Positions 33,857-43,273 of a stretch of DNA of 64,000 nt are shown here, piece by piece (position 1 is the stretch's first letter; every line of letters begins with the position of its first letter). The notes under the pieces are model-generated. The model worked only from the letters and a program-made list of their open reading frames with translations, did not search any database and was not told where the DNA came from. This stretch comes from Lysobacteraceae bacterium (GTDB taxonomy: Bacteria > Pseudomonadota > Gammaproteobacteria > Xanthomonadales > Rhodanobacteraceae). A program made the translations under genes and the position numbers. The DNA lies in the NCBI GenBank assembly GCA_004143945.1, contig SEHB01000004.1, positions 62,001 to 126,000 of the forward strand, given 5' to 3'.

Positions 33857-35176
33857 ATGCTCCAGCGCTGGCCGATGATCTGGGCTGCAGCCCTGCTGCT
33901 GGCAGGCGCAGCGACGGCTGCTGAAATCAAGGGCCTGCGCATCTCGGCCGGACCCGAATACACACGCGCGGTGCTCGACCTCGACGGCGCGGTCGACTAC
34001 AAGCTGTTCGAACTCGATGGTCCCGATCGCGTCGTGCTCGACCTGCGAGACAGCGGACTCGCGGCCGGATTCGAGGCGCCCGGAGCGTCGGGGCTGCTCA
34101 AGGGCCTGCGTGCGGGCCGACAGGGCAAGTCGGATGCGCGCGTCGTGTTCGACCTCGCGCAAGCCGCGCGGCCGAAGAGCTTCCTGCTGCCTCCGTCCGA
34201 TTCGGCCGGGTACCGTCTCGTGCTCGATCTCTATCCCGCGTCGACGGGAGCAAGCGCGAAGCCGACCAAGACCGCCGAAGCGGTCCGGGCGGGCAAGCCG
34301 CGCAACATCGTGATCGCGATCGATGCCGGCCATGGCGGCAAGGATCCGGGCTCGATCGGCGCGAGCGGCACCTACGAGAAGGCGATCACGCTCGCGGTTG
34401 CGCGCGAGCTCAAGAAGGTCATCGACAAGCGACCCGGCATGAGCGCGGTGCTGGTGCGCGACGGCGACTACTACATCCCGCATGCGCAACGCTTCGGCAA
34501 GGCGCGCGACGCGAAGGCCGACCTGTTCGTGTCGATCCACGCCGACGCATTCACGAATGCGGATGCGCGCGGATCATCGGTCTGGGTGATGTCGCCGCGC
34601 GGCGCGACAAGCGAGGCCGCGCGCTGGCTCGCCGACCGCGAGAACCGTTCCGACCTCGTCGGCGGCGTCAGCCTCGACGACAAGGACGACATGCTCGCGC
34701 AGGTGCTGCTCGACCTCTCGCAGGGCGCGACGATGTCCGCGAGCAACGCCGTCGCCGAAGAGGTGCTGCGCTCGCTGCGCAAGCTCGGCCCGACGCATCG
34801 CAATTACGTCGAGCGTGCGAATTTCGTCGTGCTGCGCTCGCCCGACGTGCCCTCTATCCTGGTCGAGACCGCATTCATCACGAATCCGGCCGAGGAAGCG
34901 CGCCTCAAGGACCAGGCGCACCGGAGCAAGCTGGCGGCCGCGATCCTCGACGGCATCGACGGACACTTCCGCAACATGCCGCCGCCGGGGACGCTGTTCG
35001 CGCTCGAGGCCGAACGCAAGCGCAGCACCGCATCGCGCTACGTCGTCAACCGCGGCGACACGCTCAGCGCGATCGCCGACACGCACGGCGTGTCGACCTC
35101 GGCGCTGCGCGCGGCCAACTCGCTCGCCGACGAACGCGTGCGTGCCGGCGACGTGCTGCAGATTCCCTCCGGCTGA
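33857..35176 (+). CDS. amiB: N-acetylmuramoyl-L-alanine amidase (AMIN-Amidase_3-LysM)
   Basis: This amidase cleaves the amide between MurNAc and L-alanine to separate daughter cells. The 439-residue product has a signal peptide (LQRWPMIWAAALLLAGAATA) and an AMIN domain (IKGLRISAGPEYTRAVLDLDG to VLDLYP). Amidase_3 carries IAIDAGHGGKDPGSIGASGTYEKA with zinc ligands His and Glu, FVSIHADAFTN, and VLVETAFITNPAEE with the catalytic Glu. A single C-terminal LysM domain follows (YVVNRGDTLSAIADTHGVST). I use the Met at 33857, with GGGGA close upstream; 33845 is possible. The gene order tsaE-ami-mutL matches E. coli amiB. Confidence 0.9.
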   Translation: MLQRWPMIWAAALLLAGAATAAEIKGLRISAGPEYTRAVLDLDGAVDYKLFELDGPDRVVLDLRDSGLAAGFEAPGASGLLKGLRAGRQGKSDARVVFDLAQAARPKSFLLPPSDSAGYRLVLDLYPASTGASAKPTKTAEAVRAGKPRNIVIAIDAGHGGKDPGSIGASGTYEKAITLAVARELKKVIDKRPGMSAVLVRDGDYYIPHAQRFGKARDAKADLFVSIHADAFTNADARGSSVWVMSPRGATSEAARWLADRENRSDLVGGVSLDDKDDMLAQVLLDLSQGATMSASNAVAEEVLRSLRKLGPTHRNYVERANFVVLRSPDVPSILVETAFITNPAEEARLKDQAHRSKLAAAILDGIDGHFRNMPPPGTLFALEAERKRSTASRYVVNRGDTLSAIADTHGVSTSALRAANSLADERVRAGDVLQIPSG

Positions 35177-35246
35177 CCGCGCGTCGCCTGGTTCGGTCGA
35201 AAGGCCTGACCACGATGCATGCGAAGCACCAGCGCAACAGCCTGGA

Positions 35247-35324
35247 ACACGGAGCACACCGAGTAGAAGGCACAAGGGCATCGAAGGACATGCTCTTCCT
35301 CCGTGTTCTCGGTGTGCTCCGTGT
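35247..35324. repeat. Palindromic intergenic repeat (CTCCGTGT type)
   Basis: ACACGGAGCACACCGAG at 35247-35263 is the exact reverse complement of CTCGGTGTGCTCCGTGT at 35308-35324. The right arm is preceded by a further CTCCGTGTT unit, so the element is built from CTCCGTGT/CTCGGTGT repeats. It lies in the 261 bp gap between the amidase and mutL genes. It probably belongs to a dispersed REP-like family, although only this copy is in the window. Confidence 0.7.
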
Positions 35325-35437
35325 CGCAAGCTTCATGCTTCTGCTGCGTCCGTCGACCCGAGCGATCCACATCGGTCGCGGTGCGGCCGCGCGCCCAGCC
35401 CTTTACTCTTGCCGCGCGACTGTTCACGCTTGCGCGG

Positions 35438-37237
35438 ATGTCGCGCATCCGCAGCCTGCCTCCCGAGCTCGTCAACCAGATCGCCGCCGGCGAGGTCATC
35501 GAGCGCCCGGCATCGGTCGTCAAGGAACTGGTCGAGAACTGCCTCGATGCGGGCGCGCGGCGCATCGAGATCGAGATCGAGCAGGGCGGCACGCGGCTGA
35601 TCCGCGTGCGCGACGACGGCAGCGGGATCGAAGCCGACCAATTGCCGCTCGCGGTGTCCGCGCACGCGACCAGCAAGATCGCGAGTTTCGACGACCTTGA
35701 GCGGGTCGCGACGCTGGGCTTTCGCGGCGAGGCGCTGCCGTCGATCGCGTCCGTTTCGCGCTTCGCGCTGACTTCACGCCGGCACGACGCGGATGCGGCC
35801 TGGCGCATCGAGGTCGATGGCGGCAAGCCGCGCGCCGCGGTGCCCGCGCAGCACCCGGCCGGCACCTGCGTCGACGTGCGCGACCTGTTCTACAACCTGC
35901 CGGCGCGACGCAAGTTCCTGCGCGCCGAACGCACCGAGTTCACGCACATCGACGAACTCGTGAAGTCGATCGCGCTCGCGCGCACCGGCATCGAGTTCCG
36001 TCTCGTCCACAACGGCAAGCCGGTGCGCATGCTCAAGCCGGTCGCACACGGCGACGATCACGCGCGGCGCGTCGCCGACGTGCTCGGCGAGGAATTCCCG
36101 GCCAACAGCCTGCGCGTCGAGCACGTCGCTGCCGGGCTGCGCCTCTCGGGCTGGGTCGGCCTGCCGACCGCATCGCGCGCGCAGTCGGACCAGCAGTATT
36201 TCCACGTCAACGGCCGGCTCGTGCGCGATCGCCTCGTCGCGCATGCGGTGAGGCAGGCCTACGCCGACGTGCTGTTCCACGGGCGGCATCCTGCGTTCGT
36301 GCTGTTCCTCGAACTCGATCCCGTGCTCGTCGACGTCAACGTGCACCCGGCCAAGCACGAAGTGCGCTTCCGTGAAGGCCGCCTCGTGCACGACTTCCTC
36401 TACCGCACGCTCAACGATGCGCTCGCGGGTGCGCGCGCGGGCGCGGCGTCGACCGGGACGGCTGCTCCGGTCTCGAACGAGCCCGCGCGCGCGCTCCCGC
36501 CTGCGCCGTGGGCGATCCAGCGCCAGGCCGGGCTCGGGCTCGGCGTCGGCGTCGGCGACGCGATGGGCAGCTACGCCGCGCTGTTCGGCGCGGGCGCGCC
36601 ACCCGCCGCGACACGCACCGATGCATCCGCACTGCCCGCCGATGCAGGCGAAGTGCCGCCGCTCGGTTTCGCGCTCGCGCAGTTGCACGGGATCTACGTG
36701 CTGGCCGAAAACGCGCACGGGCTCGTGCTCGTCGACATGCACGCGGCGCACGAGCGCATCACCTACGAAAAGCTCAAGGCCGCGCAGGCCGGCGAGGGCA
36801 TCCGTTCGCAGCTGCTTCTGGTGCCGCTGGCGATCGCGGTCAGCGAGCGCGAGGCGCAGGCGGTCGAGGAACAGGCGGGCGGCTTCGCCGCGCTCGGCTT
36901 CGAGATCGCGCGCAGCGGCCCGCAGGGCGTGCTCGTGCGGCGCATCCCGGCCGTGCTCGACGGCGCCGACGTGGTCGGACTGGTGCGCGACGTGATCGCC
37001 GACCTCGCGGTGCACGGGCAGACGCGACGCATCGAGGAAAGCACCAACGAGCTCCTCGCGACGATGGCCTGCCACGGTTCGGTGCGCGCGAATCGCCGCC
37101 TCGGGACGGCCGAAATGAACGCGCTGCTGCGCGAAATGGAGGCGACCGAGCGCTCGGGCCAGTGCAACCACGGTCGGCCGACCTGGGTGCAACTCGCGAT
37201 CGCCGACCTCGACCGCATGTTCCTGCGCGGGCGCTGA
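35438..37237 (+). CDS. mutL: DNA mismatch repair protein MutL
   Basis: MutL couples mismatch recognition by MutS to strand incision. The product is 599 residues from the Met at 35438 ([21 protein letters not shown]). It has the GHKL ATPase motifs [63 protein letters not shown] and [14 protein letters not shown]. The long Ala/Pro linker (about 330-410) leads to a C-terminal dimerisation domain from [19 protein letters not shown]. That domain has a QATEERITYEK-like stretch and ends in [11 protein letters not shown]. No DQHAxxERxxYE endonuclease metal motif was seen beyond the [13 protein letters not shown] segment. Confidence 0.94.
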   Translation: MSRIRSLPPELVNQIAAGEVIERPASVVKELVENCLDAGARRIEIEIEQGGTRLIRVRDDGSGIEADQLPLAVSAHATSKIASFDDLERVATLGFRGEALPSIASVSRFALTSRRHDADAAWRIEVDGGKPRAAVPAQHPAGTCVDVRDLFYNLPARRKFLRAERTEFTHIDELVKSIALARTGIEFRLVHNGKPVRMLKPVAHGDDHARRVADVLGEEFPANSLRVEHVAAGLRLSGWVGLPTASRAQSDQQYFHVNGRLVRDRLVAHAVRQAYADVLFHGRHPAFVLFLELDPVLVDVNVHPAKHEVRFREGRLVHDFLYRTLNDALAGARAGAASTGTAAPVSNEPARALPPAPWAIQRQAGLGLGVGVGDAMGSYAALFGAGAPPAATRTDASALPADAGEVPPLGFALAQLHGIYVLAENAHGLVLVDMHAAHERITYEKLKAAQAGEGIRSQLLLVPLAIAVSEREAQAVEEQAGGFAALGFEIARSGPQGVLVRRIPAVLDGADVVGLVRDVIADLAVHGQTRRIEESTNELLATMACHGSVRANRRLGTAEMNALLREMEATERSGQCNHGRPTWVQLAIADLDRMFLRGR

Positions 37238-37348
37238 GGCGGTTCGCGGGCGCACCACGCTGTTGACAATCGCGGGCTGAACTTCGACGCTCGCCTGCTT
37301 GTCCGAATCCGGCCCGCGTCGGCCACGACCTCGAAGGGAACCCGATCC

Positions 37349-38278
37349 ATGTTGATGCTCAAAGCTGCCGCGCTGGCCGTTGCCAGCCTTGCCGGAGTAC
37401 AGGTCATGTCCGCCGGCGTGGATACCGACAAGGCGCCCGTCGCCGATGCGGCCTACGTCAAGGAAATCGAGGGCTGGCGCGCCGCGCGCATCGAACGACT
37501 GAAGGCGCCGGACGGCTGGACCAGCCTGGTCGGCCTCCACTGGCTCGAGGATGGCACCCAGTCGATCGGCAGCGGCAAGGACAACGATGTCGTGCTCGCG
37601 GTCGGACCCGCGAAGCTCGGCACGCTGACGCTCAAGCGCGGCAAGGCGCGCATCGAACTCGAGCCCGCCGCCGGCGCGACCATCGACGGCAAGGCGGTGC
37701 GCTCCGCGCAGCTGCGCGACGATGCGGGCGGCAAGCCGACCACGGTCGCCTTCGGCAGCGCGAACTTCCACCTGATCGAGCGCGGCGGGCGCTTCGCCCT
37801 GCGCGTGAAGGACAGCGAGGCGCCGACGCGCAAGCAGTTCACGGGCATCGACATGTATCCGATCGATGCCTCGTGGCGCGTGCAGGCGAAGTGGACGCCG
37901 TCGAAGGCGCCGCGCACGCTCGACGTGCCGAACGTGCTCGGCAAGGTCGACAAGATGAAGGTTCCGGGGGTGGCGACGTTCACGCGAGACGGCAAGACCT
38001 ACACGCTGCTGCCGGTGCTCGAAACCGACGATGCGAAGGAACTGTTCTTCATCTTCGCCGACCGCACGAGCGCGAAGGAGACCTACGGTGGCGGGCGCTT
38101 CCTCTACGCCAAGATGCCGGCCGGGGACGGCGACGTCGTGATCGATTTCAACAAGGCCTACAACCCGCCTTGCACGTTCACGCCGCACGCGACCTGCCCG
38201 CTGGCTCCGCCGGAAAACCGCCTCGACCTCGCGGTCACGGCGGGCGAGAAGCGTTACGCGGGCGCGGTCGGCCACTGA
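37349..38278 (+). CDS. DUF1684 domain protein, exported
   Basis: The 309-residue protein has a signal peptide (LMLKAAALAVASLAGVQVM) and a full DUF1684 domain. The diagnostic segments are KEIEGWRAARIERLKAPDGWTSLVGLHWLEDGTQSIGSG near 35-70, FTGIDMYPIDASWRVQAKW near 170 and FIFADRTSAKETYGGGRFLYA near 235. DFNKAYNPPCTFTPHATCPLAPPENRL is near 270. The NPPCxF...TCPLPPxxN tail is highly conserved in the family. The biochemical function of DUF1684 is not known to me. It follows mutL by 111 bp on the same strand. Confidence 0.85.
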   Translation: MLMLKAAALAVASLAGVQVMSAGVDTDKAPVADAAYVKEIEGWRAARIERLKAPDGWTSLVGLHWLEDGTQSIGSGKDNDVVLAVGPAKLGTLTLKRGKARIELEPAAGATIDGKAVRSAQLRDDAGGKPTTVAFGSANFHLIERGGRFALRVKDSEAPTRKQFTGIDMYPIDASWRVQAKWTPSKAPRTLDVPNVLGKVDKMKVPGVATFTRDGKTYTLLPVLETDDAKELFFIFADRTSAKETYGGGRFLYAKMPAGDGDVVIDFNKAYNPPCTFTPHATCPLAPPENRLDLAVTAGEKRYAGAVGH

Positions 38279-38469
38279 ACCGGCCACTGGAGCGCGTCCA
38301 ATCCCGCATCGCGGCGGGGTTCAGGCGCCGAGCGGATGATGGGGCCGCCCGCGTCCAGCCGGCGCGGGCGCCTCGTTTGGGGCCCGGTACGGCCTCGGTT
38401 ACACTCCCGCCTTTCGGCCCGGCCGCCTGCGGGTCGTCGCGTCAACGAATTCCACTCGGAGATCCACAC

Positions 38470-39120
38470 ATGAAGTTTGCCGGTTCAATTGCCCTCGCGG
38501 CGCTGCTCGCAGCCGGATCCGCGTTCGCGCAGGACACCACGTCCGACAAGGGCAAGCTGTCCTATGCGCTCGGGTTCCAGGTCGGTGCGCGCCTCGCGGA
38601 CCAGAAGAACGACGTCGACGTCGCGACCTTCACGCGTGCGTTGCAGGACGCAGCCGCCGGCAAGCAGCCGACGGTGCCGCAGGCGCAGATGGCCGCGGCG
38701 ATGCAGAAGTACGAGCAGAAGATGAAGGCCGAGGCCGACAAGGCACTCGGCGACAACAAGCGCGAGGCGGATGCGTTCATGGCGTCCAACCGCGCCAAGA
38801 AGGGCATCGTCGCACTGCCGAGCGGCGTGCAGTATCGTGTCGTCGAGGAAGGCACGGGCCGTGCGATCACGCCGGCGAACGAAGTGACGTTCCACGTGCG
38901 CCTGTCGCTGACCAATGGTCGCGAGATCCGCAGTTCCTTCATCGGCGAGCCGGTCAAGGCCAAGGTGTCCGACCTGCCGGGCGTGTTCGGCACGCAGCTG
39001 CTTCCGGACGTGTTCCCGCGCATGAAGGGTGGCGACCACTGGATGATCTACCTGCCGCCGGAACAGCAGTCGGGCAACCAGGTGTTCGTCTGGGAAATCA
39101 AGATCCTCGACGTCAAGTAA
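38470..39120 (+). CDS. FKBP-type (Mip-like) periplasmic protein, diverged
   Basis: The 216-residue protein has a signal peptide (MKFAGSIALAALLAAGSAFA). Its Mip/FkpA-type N-terminal dimerisation helices are DKGKLSYALGFQVGARLADQ and QMAAAMQKYEQKMKAEADKAL, with the linker EADAFMASNRAKKGIVALPSGVQYRVVEEG. The C-terminal domain follows the FKBP path (EVTFHVRLSLTNGREIRSSF, PRMKGGDHWMIYLPPEQQSGNQVFVWEIKILDVK). However, it lacks the PGW/LAYG...IPPN active-site loops of FKBPs. It is probably a chaperone with weak or no prolyl isomerase activity. Confidence 0.8.
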   Translation: MKFAGSIALAALLAAGSAFAQDTTSDKGKLSYALGFQVGARLADQKNDVDVATFTRALQDAAAGKQPTVPQAQMAAAMQKYEQKMKAEADKALGDNKREADAFMASNRAKKGIVALPSGVQYRVVEEGTGRAITPANEVTFHVRLSLTNGREIRSSFIGEPVKAKVSDLPGVFGTQLLPDVFPRMKGGDHWMIYLPPEQQSGNQVFVWEIKILDVK

Positions 39121-39237
39121 GCCATTCCGGAGCGATCCGGTCGCGCGGCTCGCCGCGCATGATCGCGAAACCTGCGCGGCGCCACGCCGCGCAGGTTCGC
39201 GTGTCCTTCCTGGCGAGCGGTGCCTCGCGCCGCTTGC

Positions 39238-39438
39238 ATGAGCCAGCCTGTTTCGATGTCCAGCCCCCACGCCCCGATCACGAGCCCGTGCATCGGCATC
39301 TGCCACCTGGATGCCGACGGCTACTGCGAGGGCTGCCTGCGCAGCGGCGACGAGATCGCACGCTGGGTCTCGATGGGCGAGGACGCGCGCCGGCGATTGA
39401 TCGACGAGGTCCTGCCGCTGCGAGAGGCGCGGCGGTGA
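39238..39438 (+). CDS. DUF1289 family small Cys protein
   Basis: This is a 66-residue protein from the Met at 39238 (or 55 residues shorter forms from internal Mets). It has the DUF1289 signature SPCIGICHLDADGYCEGCLRSGDEIARW, with four Cys that could bind a metal or an Fe-S cluster. The family is small, widespread in proteobacteria and of uncertain function. Its last 4 bp overlap the GTG start of the Nudix gene, so it belongs to a three-gene operon with the Nudix hydrolase and the sulfurtransferase. Confidence 0.8.
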   Translation: MSQPVSMSSPHAPITSPCIGICHLDADGYCEGCLRSGDEIARWVSMGEDARRRLIDEVLPLREARR

Positions 39439-40052
39439 GCGCCGGCGAGGCGATCGCGCGCCACCTGCGCCGCGCCGTACGGCGACTCGATGATCCGCCG
39501 GTTCCGCTGCTCGCTGATTCAGGCCTGCGCGTCCACGCCGTGCCTGCGCGCGCGCTCGCGCGTCCAGCCGCGGTGCTGGTGCCGTTCGTGCCGCGAGGGG
39601 ATCGCCTGTCGGTGCTGTTCACGCGGCGCAATCCGCACCTGCGCAACCACGCGGGACAGGTCAGTTTTCCGGGCGGCGGCATCGATCCGGGCGACGTCGA
39701 TGCGGTCGCGGCCGCACTGCGCGAAACACGCGAAGAGACCGGCATCGACGAAACCCAGGTCGATCCGTTCGGCTACCTCGACAGCCTCGACACCGTGTCC
39801 GGCTACCGCGTCACGCCAGTGACGGGCTTCGTGCGCAGCGACTATGCGTTGCGGCTGCACCAGGACGAAGTCGAGGAAGTCTTCGAGGTGCCGCTCGACT
39901 ACATCCTCGAACCCGCGACGCTGCGCCGCGAGGGATTCCCCTGGGCCGGCAGCGAGCGCGACATCTTCGCGTTCGACTGGGAAGGCCGGCGCATCTGGGG
40001 CGCCACGGCGGCCATCCTCAAGAACCTGATCGACCGGATGCAGGCCCGATGA
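39435..40052 (+). CDS. Nudix hydrolase, CoA pyrophosphatase (NudL-like)
   Basis: The product is 205 residues from the GTG at 39435 (VSAGEAIARHLRRAVRRLDD), which overlaps the DUF1289 stop. The CoA-type Nudix box is VSFPGGGIDPGDVDAVAAAL followed by RETREETGI. LFTRRNPHLRNHAGQVSF is the UPF0035 signature found in CoA pyrophosphatases. The region SGYRVTPVTGFV follows. It hydrolyses CoA or its oxidised or acylated forms to 4-phosphopantetheine and ADP. Its last 4 bp overlap the sulfurtransferase start. Confidence 0.88.
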   Translation: MSAGEAIARHLRRAVRRLDDPPVPLLADSGLRVHAVPARALARPAAVLVPFVPRGDRLSVLFTRRNPHLRNHAGQVSFPGGGIDPGDVDAVAAALRETREETGIDETQVDPFGYLDSLDTVSGYRVTPVTGFVRSDYALRLHQDEVEEVFEVPLDYILEPATLRREGFPWAGSERDIFAFDWEGRRIWGATAAILKNLIDRMQAR

Positions 40053-40903
40053 ACGCAGAGGCGACCCTCGTCACATCCGACCGGTTGCAGGCGCTGCTGG
40101 CGCGCGGCGGCGTGCTCGTCGTCGACTGTCGCTGCGATCTCGCCGACGCAGAAGGCGGGGCGCGCGCCCATCGCGCAGGCCATGTCCCCGGCGCGGTGCA
40201 TGCCGACCTCGAGCACGATCTGTCCGACCTCTCGAAAGCCGGACTCGGGCGCCATCCGCTGCCCGACGCGCACGCGTTCTCGCGGGTACTTCAACGCTGG
40301 GGCTGGACGCCGGAACTGGATGTCGTCGCGTACGACGCCGCGGGCGGCGCACTCGCGGCGGCGCGGCTGTGGTGGATGATGCGGCTCGTCGGCCACGTGC
40401 GCGTCGCGGTCCTCGACGGCGGTTTCCAGGCCTGGCACGACGGTGGGCGGCCGCTCGAAGCCGGGGACGTGCGACGTACGGCGTCGCCGGTCGAAGTGCG
40501 CTTCGATGCGGCCCGCGTCGTCGGCTACGAAGAACTCCAGCAGCGACTCCGCGACCGCAGCGCGCTGCTCGTGGACGCGCGCGCCTCTGCGCGCTTCCGC
40601 GGTGAAGTGGAACCGCTCGATCGGGTCGCGGGGCACGTGCCGGGCGCGGTCAATCGTCCGTTCCAGGACAATCTTGCGGCGGACGGCACGTTCCATTCGC
40701 GCGACGCGCTGCGCGAGTCCTTCGGCGAACTGCTCGCGGGGCGCGATCCGCGCGAGGTCGTGCACATGTGCGGCTCCGGCGTCACCGCCTGCCACAACCT
40801 GCTCGCGATGGAACACGCGGGCCTGCGAGGCTCGCGCATGTTCGCGCCGTCATGGAGCGGGTGGGTAGACGATCGCACGCGACCGGTCGCCCTCGGTCCC
40901 TGA
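40049..40903 (+). CDS. Sulfurtransferase with tandem rhodanese domains (SseA-like)
   Basis: This 284-residue protein has two rhodanese domains. The N-terminal copy (VVDCRCDLADAEGG to WHDGG) has no Cys in the loop (YDAAGGALAAARLWW) and is structural. The C-terminal copy has the catalytic HMCGSGVTACHNLLAM near 240. The loop CGSGVTA is the 3-mercaptopyruvate sulfurtransferase type rather than the thiosulfate CRKGVT type. HRAGHVPGAVHADLEHDLSD and RVAGHVPGAVNRPF are the matching substrate-binding repeats. It transfers sulfane sulfur, probably from mercaptopyruvate, to cyanide or thiols. It is coupled to the Nudix gene by a 4 bp overlap. Confidence 0.88.
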   Translation: MNAEATLVTSDRLQALLARGGVLVVDCRCDLADAEGGARAHRAGHVPGAVHADLEHDLSDLSKAGLGRHPLPDAHAFSRVLQRWGWTPELDVVAYDAAGGALAAARLWWMMRLVGHVRVAVLDGGFQAWHDGGRPLEAGDVRRTASPVEVRFDAARVVGYEELQQRLRDRSALLVDARASARFRGEVEPLDRVAGHVPGAVNRPFQDNLAADGTFHSRDALRESFGELLAGRDPREVVHMCGSGVTACHNLLAMEHAGLRGSRMFAPSWSGWVDDRTRPVALGP

Positions 40904-40971
40904 AGAGCGCCCTGTTCGCACGCTGGACGCGCGCAGCGCGGCCGGCAGGCGGCTCGCGCGACGGCCGGGAA

Positions 40972-41742
40972 TCAGCCCTTCGACTTCAACCGCGCGACCA
41001 GCGCATGCAACGTGGCCTGCGTTTCCTGCCGGAACCACCCGTCGACGAACTCTTCGACACGGAAGCTCGCGGGATCGGCGAAGATCGCGGCGAGGTCGGC
41101 GCGCGCGATGCGACGCGTCTCGCTCATCGCGTGCGGCGGCAGCGCGAGCAGGCCCGCCAGCCAGTCCCGTGCGCGCGGCACCACCGCTTCGATCGCGGCG
41201 AGTTCATCGACGAATCCGATCGCGTGCGCGTGTTCCGATTCGAGCATCTGCCCCGCGACCATGAGCCTTTCGGCGCGCCACGGACCGAGCAGGCGACGCA
41301 GCGCGGCCTGGATGCAGTCGGGCACGGTCAGCCCGACCTGCACCTCGTTGAGCCCGATCCGGAACGGCTTCTGCGGATCGGGGCTGCGTGCCATCACGCG
41401 GTAGTCGCACATGATCGAGAGCACCGCGCCGCCGGCCGGGCTGTGGCCGGTGATCGCGGCGGCGATCGGGATCGGCGAGCGCGCGAGCTCGGCGCAGAGC
41501 GCGAAGAAATCCGTCCAGAACGCGCGCATGCCGGCGCGGTCGAGCTGCAGCAGGGCGGGCACGTCGAGGCCTGCCGAGAACATGCCGGGGGAGCCCGCCA
41601 GCAGCAGGGCGCGCGCGCCCTCGCGCTGCGCGGTCGCGATCGCCTCGCGCAGTCGCGCGACCAGCGCGGGGTCGAGCGCGTGCACGGGCGGGCGCGCGAG
41701 GCGCAGTTCGTGGATCGATTCGTCGCGGATCACGTCGAGCAT
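40972..41742 (-). CDS. Enoyl-CoA hydratase/isomerase family protein
   Basis: The product is 256 residues from the Met at 41742 (MLDVIRDESIHELRLARPPV). The crotonase fold shows AGSPGMFSAGLDVPALLQ near 50 and AAAITGHSPAGGAVLSIMCDYRVMA near 95-120 (oxyanion hole). IGLNEVQVGLTVPDCIQAAL holds the position of the second catalytic Glu near 135, and no clear first Glu (as in E144) was seen. It may be an isomerase rather than a hydratase. It converges on the sulfurtransferase gene. The substrate is unknown. Confidence 0.82.
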   Translation of the reverse strand: MLDVIRDESIHELRLARPPVHALDPALVARLREAIATAQREGARALLLAGSPGMFSAGLDVPALLQLDRAGMRAFWTDFFALCAELARSPIPIAAAITGHSPAGGAVLSIMCDYRVMARSPDPQKPFRIGLNEVQVGLTVPDCIQAALRRLLGPWRAERLMVAGQMLESEHAHAIGFVDELAAIEAVVPRARDWLAGLLALPPHAMSETRRIARADLAAIFADPASFRVEEFVDGWFRQETQATLHALVARLKSKG

Positions 41743-41791
41743 CTGGATCAGGGTCCCGGTTGGCGTGCGAAGGGAAACGCGCGTCGCGCGA

Positions 41792-43213
41792 CTATTCGTC
41801 CGACGGCGTCCAGGCGTAGCGCACGACGTAATCGAGCGTCGCCTCGCGACCGGCCGGCACCGCGACGCTGAACTCGAGCAGGTCCGGCGACTGCTTCGCG
41901 GGCGGCTGGTTCGAGGACGCGAGCGTCCATGCGCGCCAGCGGTTCGGATGTTCGCGCACCGTGACGCTGCGCGCGGAATCTCCCGAATTGGAGAGCGTGA
42001 TGCGGAACCCCTCGCGCATTTCGCGCGCCGCCTTGTCGACGTCGAATGAGGTGCGCTCGCGCGTCGCCGAAAGTTCGAATGCGAGTCCGAGCGTGACGTC
42101 GACCTTGCGCCCCTTGGCGGTGTCGCCGAGGCGGCTTTCGCCGAGCAGTTCGGAGCGGCCGTCGCGATCGCGCACGAGCACCCGCAGCATGCCGGCCGGG
42201 AGGTTGTCGGCCGCGGTGAAGCCGAGTTGCGACTGCACCGGCCCGCTTGACGGCGGCGAATGATCGGGCGCGAGCATCGGCTTGGGCGGGAACCACGCGC
42301 CGCCGCTCTCGAACAGCCAGCGGCGTTCGCAGTCGAGCTCGCGCGCCGCATGCAGCGGCACCTGCGTGACGCTCGCGTCGGGCAGGTCCAGGCGTCCGTC
42401 GATCGAGTAGCTGCGGTAGTCGCCGAGCGAGGTCTGTTCGGGCAGGGATTCGGGCGCGGGCGCCGCGGCGGTTTTCATCGCCATCATGCGCGGGCCGCGG
42501 TCGTAGCCCGCGAAGTTCGGCGCGCCCGCGACGAGCTTGAGCGCGGCGCCTTCGTAGCTGCGACCGCTGCGGTTCGCGATGCTCGCGCGCGCTTCGAGGC
42601 GCATGCGGCAGGCATCGCCGGGTTGCAGCACCGCCGAGTAGGCCGCGCGCCAGCCGAGGCCGGACGTCGGATAGGTCAGCGCCGCATCCGCTGCACCGCC
42701 CTTGCCGTCGAGCGCGAGGTGCAGCGAACTGCCGGGCAGGCCCGCGCCGGCCGGAAACTCGACGCGCGCGTAATCGCGCACGTAGGCGATGCGCCCGTCG
42801 CTGCCGCGCACGCCGAGTCCGCCCGCGTCGATCGAGACGAGTTCGCCATCGGCGATGCTGCGGCCATCGGCCGCGAGCACCTGCACGCGCGTGCCGCGCT
42901 GCGCCGACAGCAGGTTGTCGCCCGCGGTCATCACGCGCTGGCCGAGCACGCGCGCCGATCCGCCGAGGTCGACCGCGACCGCTTCGGCGTCGAGCAGGCT
43001 CGGCAGGCCGCTGATGATCGCGGTCTGCGGGCCGCCTTCGAGCTGCAGCGCGCGGCGTTCGTGCACGACCGCATGGCCGTCCGCGACCGGGTGGTTGCCG
43101 CTGTCGAACAGCGCGTCGCTGTCGCTGCGATAGATCGTCAGCGCGGGATCGGCGGCGACCGCGGTGGCGGGCGTGGCCACGGTGATCGCGAGGGTGAGCA
43201 GGTTGCGCAGCAT
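41792..43213 (-). CDS. DUF4139 domain protein, exported
   Basis: This 473-residue protein has a signal peptide (MLRNLLTLAITVATPATAVA). It is a DUF4139-type chain with an N-terminal beta region (ALTIYRSDSDALFDSG, TAIISGLPSLLDAEAV) and the family core LTYPTSGLGWRAAYSAVLQPG near 195. The end matches the family hallmark (VTVREHPNRWRAWTLASSNQPPAKQSPDLLEFSVAVPAG, then TLDYVVRYAW). Function unknown; probably periplasmic. It is divergent from the copper chaperone gene with 60 bp between. Confidence 0.82.
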   Translation of the reverse strand: MLRNLLTLAITVATPATAVAADPALTIYRSDSDALFDSGNHPVADGHAVVHERRALQLEGGPQTAIISGLPSLLDAEAVAVDLGGSARVLGQRVMTAGDNLLSAQRGTRVQVLAADGRSIADGELVSIDAGGLGVRGSDGRIAYVRDYARVEFPAGAGLPGSSLHLALDGKGGAADAALTYPTSGLGWRAAYSAVLQPGDACRMRLEARASIANRSGRSYEGAALKLVAGAPNFAGYDRGPRMMAMKTAAAPAPESLPEQTSLGDYRSYSIDGRLDLPDASVTQVPLHAARELDCERRWLFESGGAWFPPKPMLAPDHSPPSSGPVQSQLGFTAADNLPAGMLRVLVRDRDGRSELLGESRLGDTAKGRKVDVTLGLAFELSATRERTSFDVDKAAREMREGFRITLSNSGDSARSVTVREHPNRWRAWTLASSNQPPAKQSPDLLEFSVAVPAGREATLDYVVRYAWTPSDE

Positions 43214-43273
43214 GGTCGCACTCCGGTCGCGGGAAACGGATGCGGCTATGATAGCCGCTCACCGGAGAACGCC

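Noticed and set aside
35774-38287. 837-residue minus ORF antisense to mutL and the DUF1684 gene
   Set aside because: It is a shadow caused by high GC at third codon positions, with no recognisable domain and no ribosome site.
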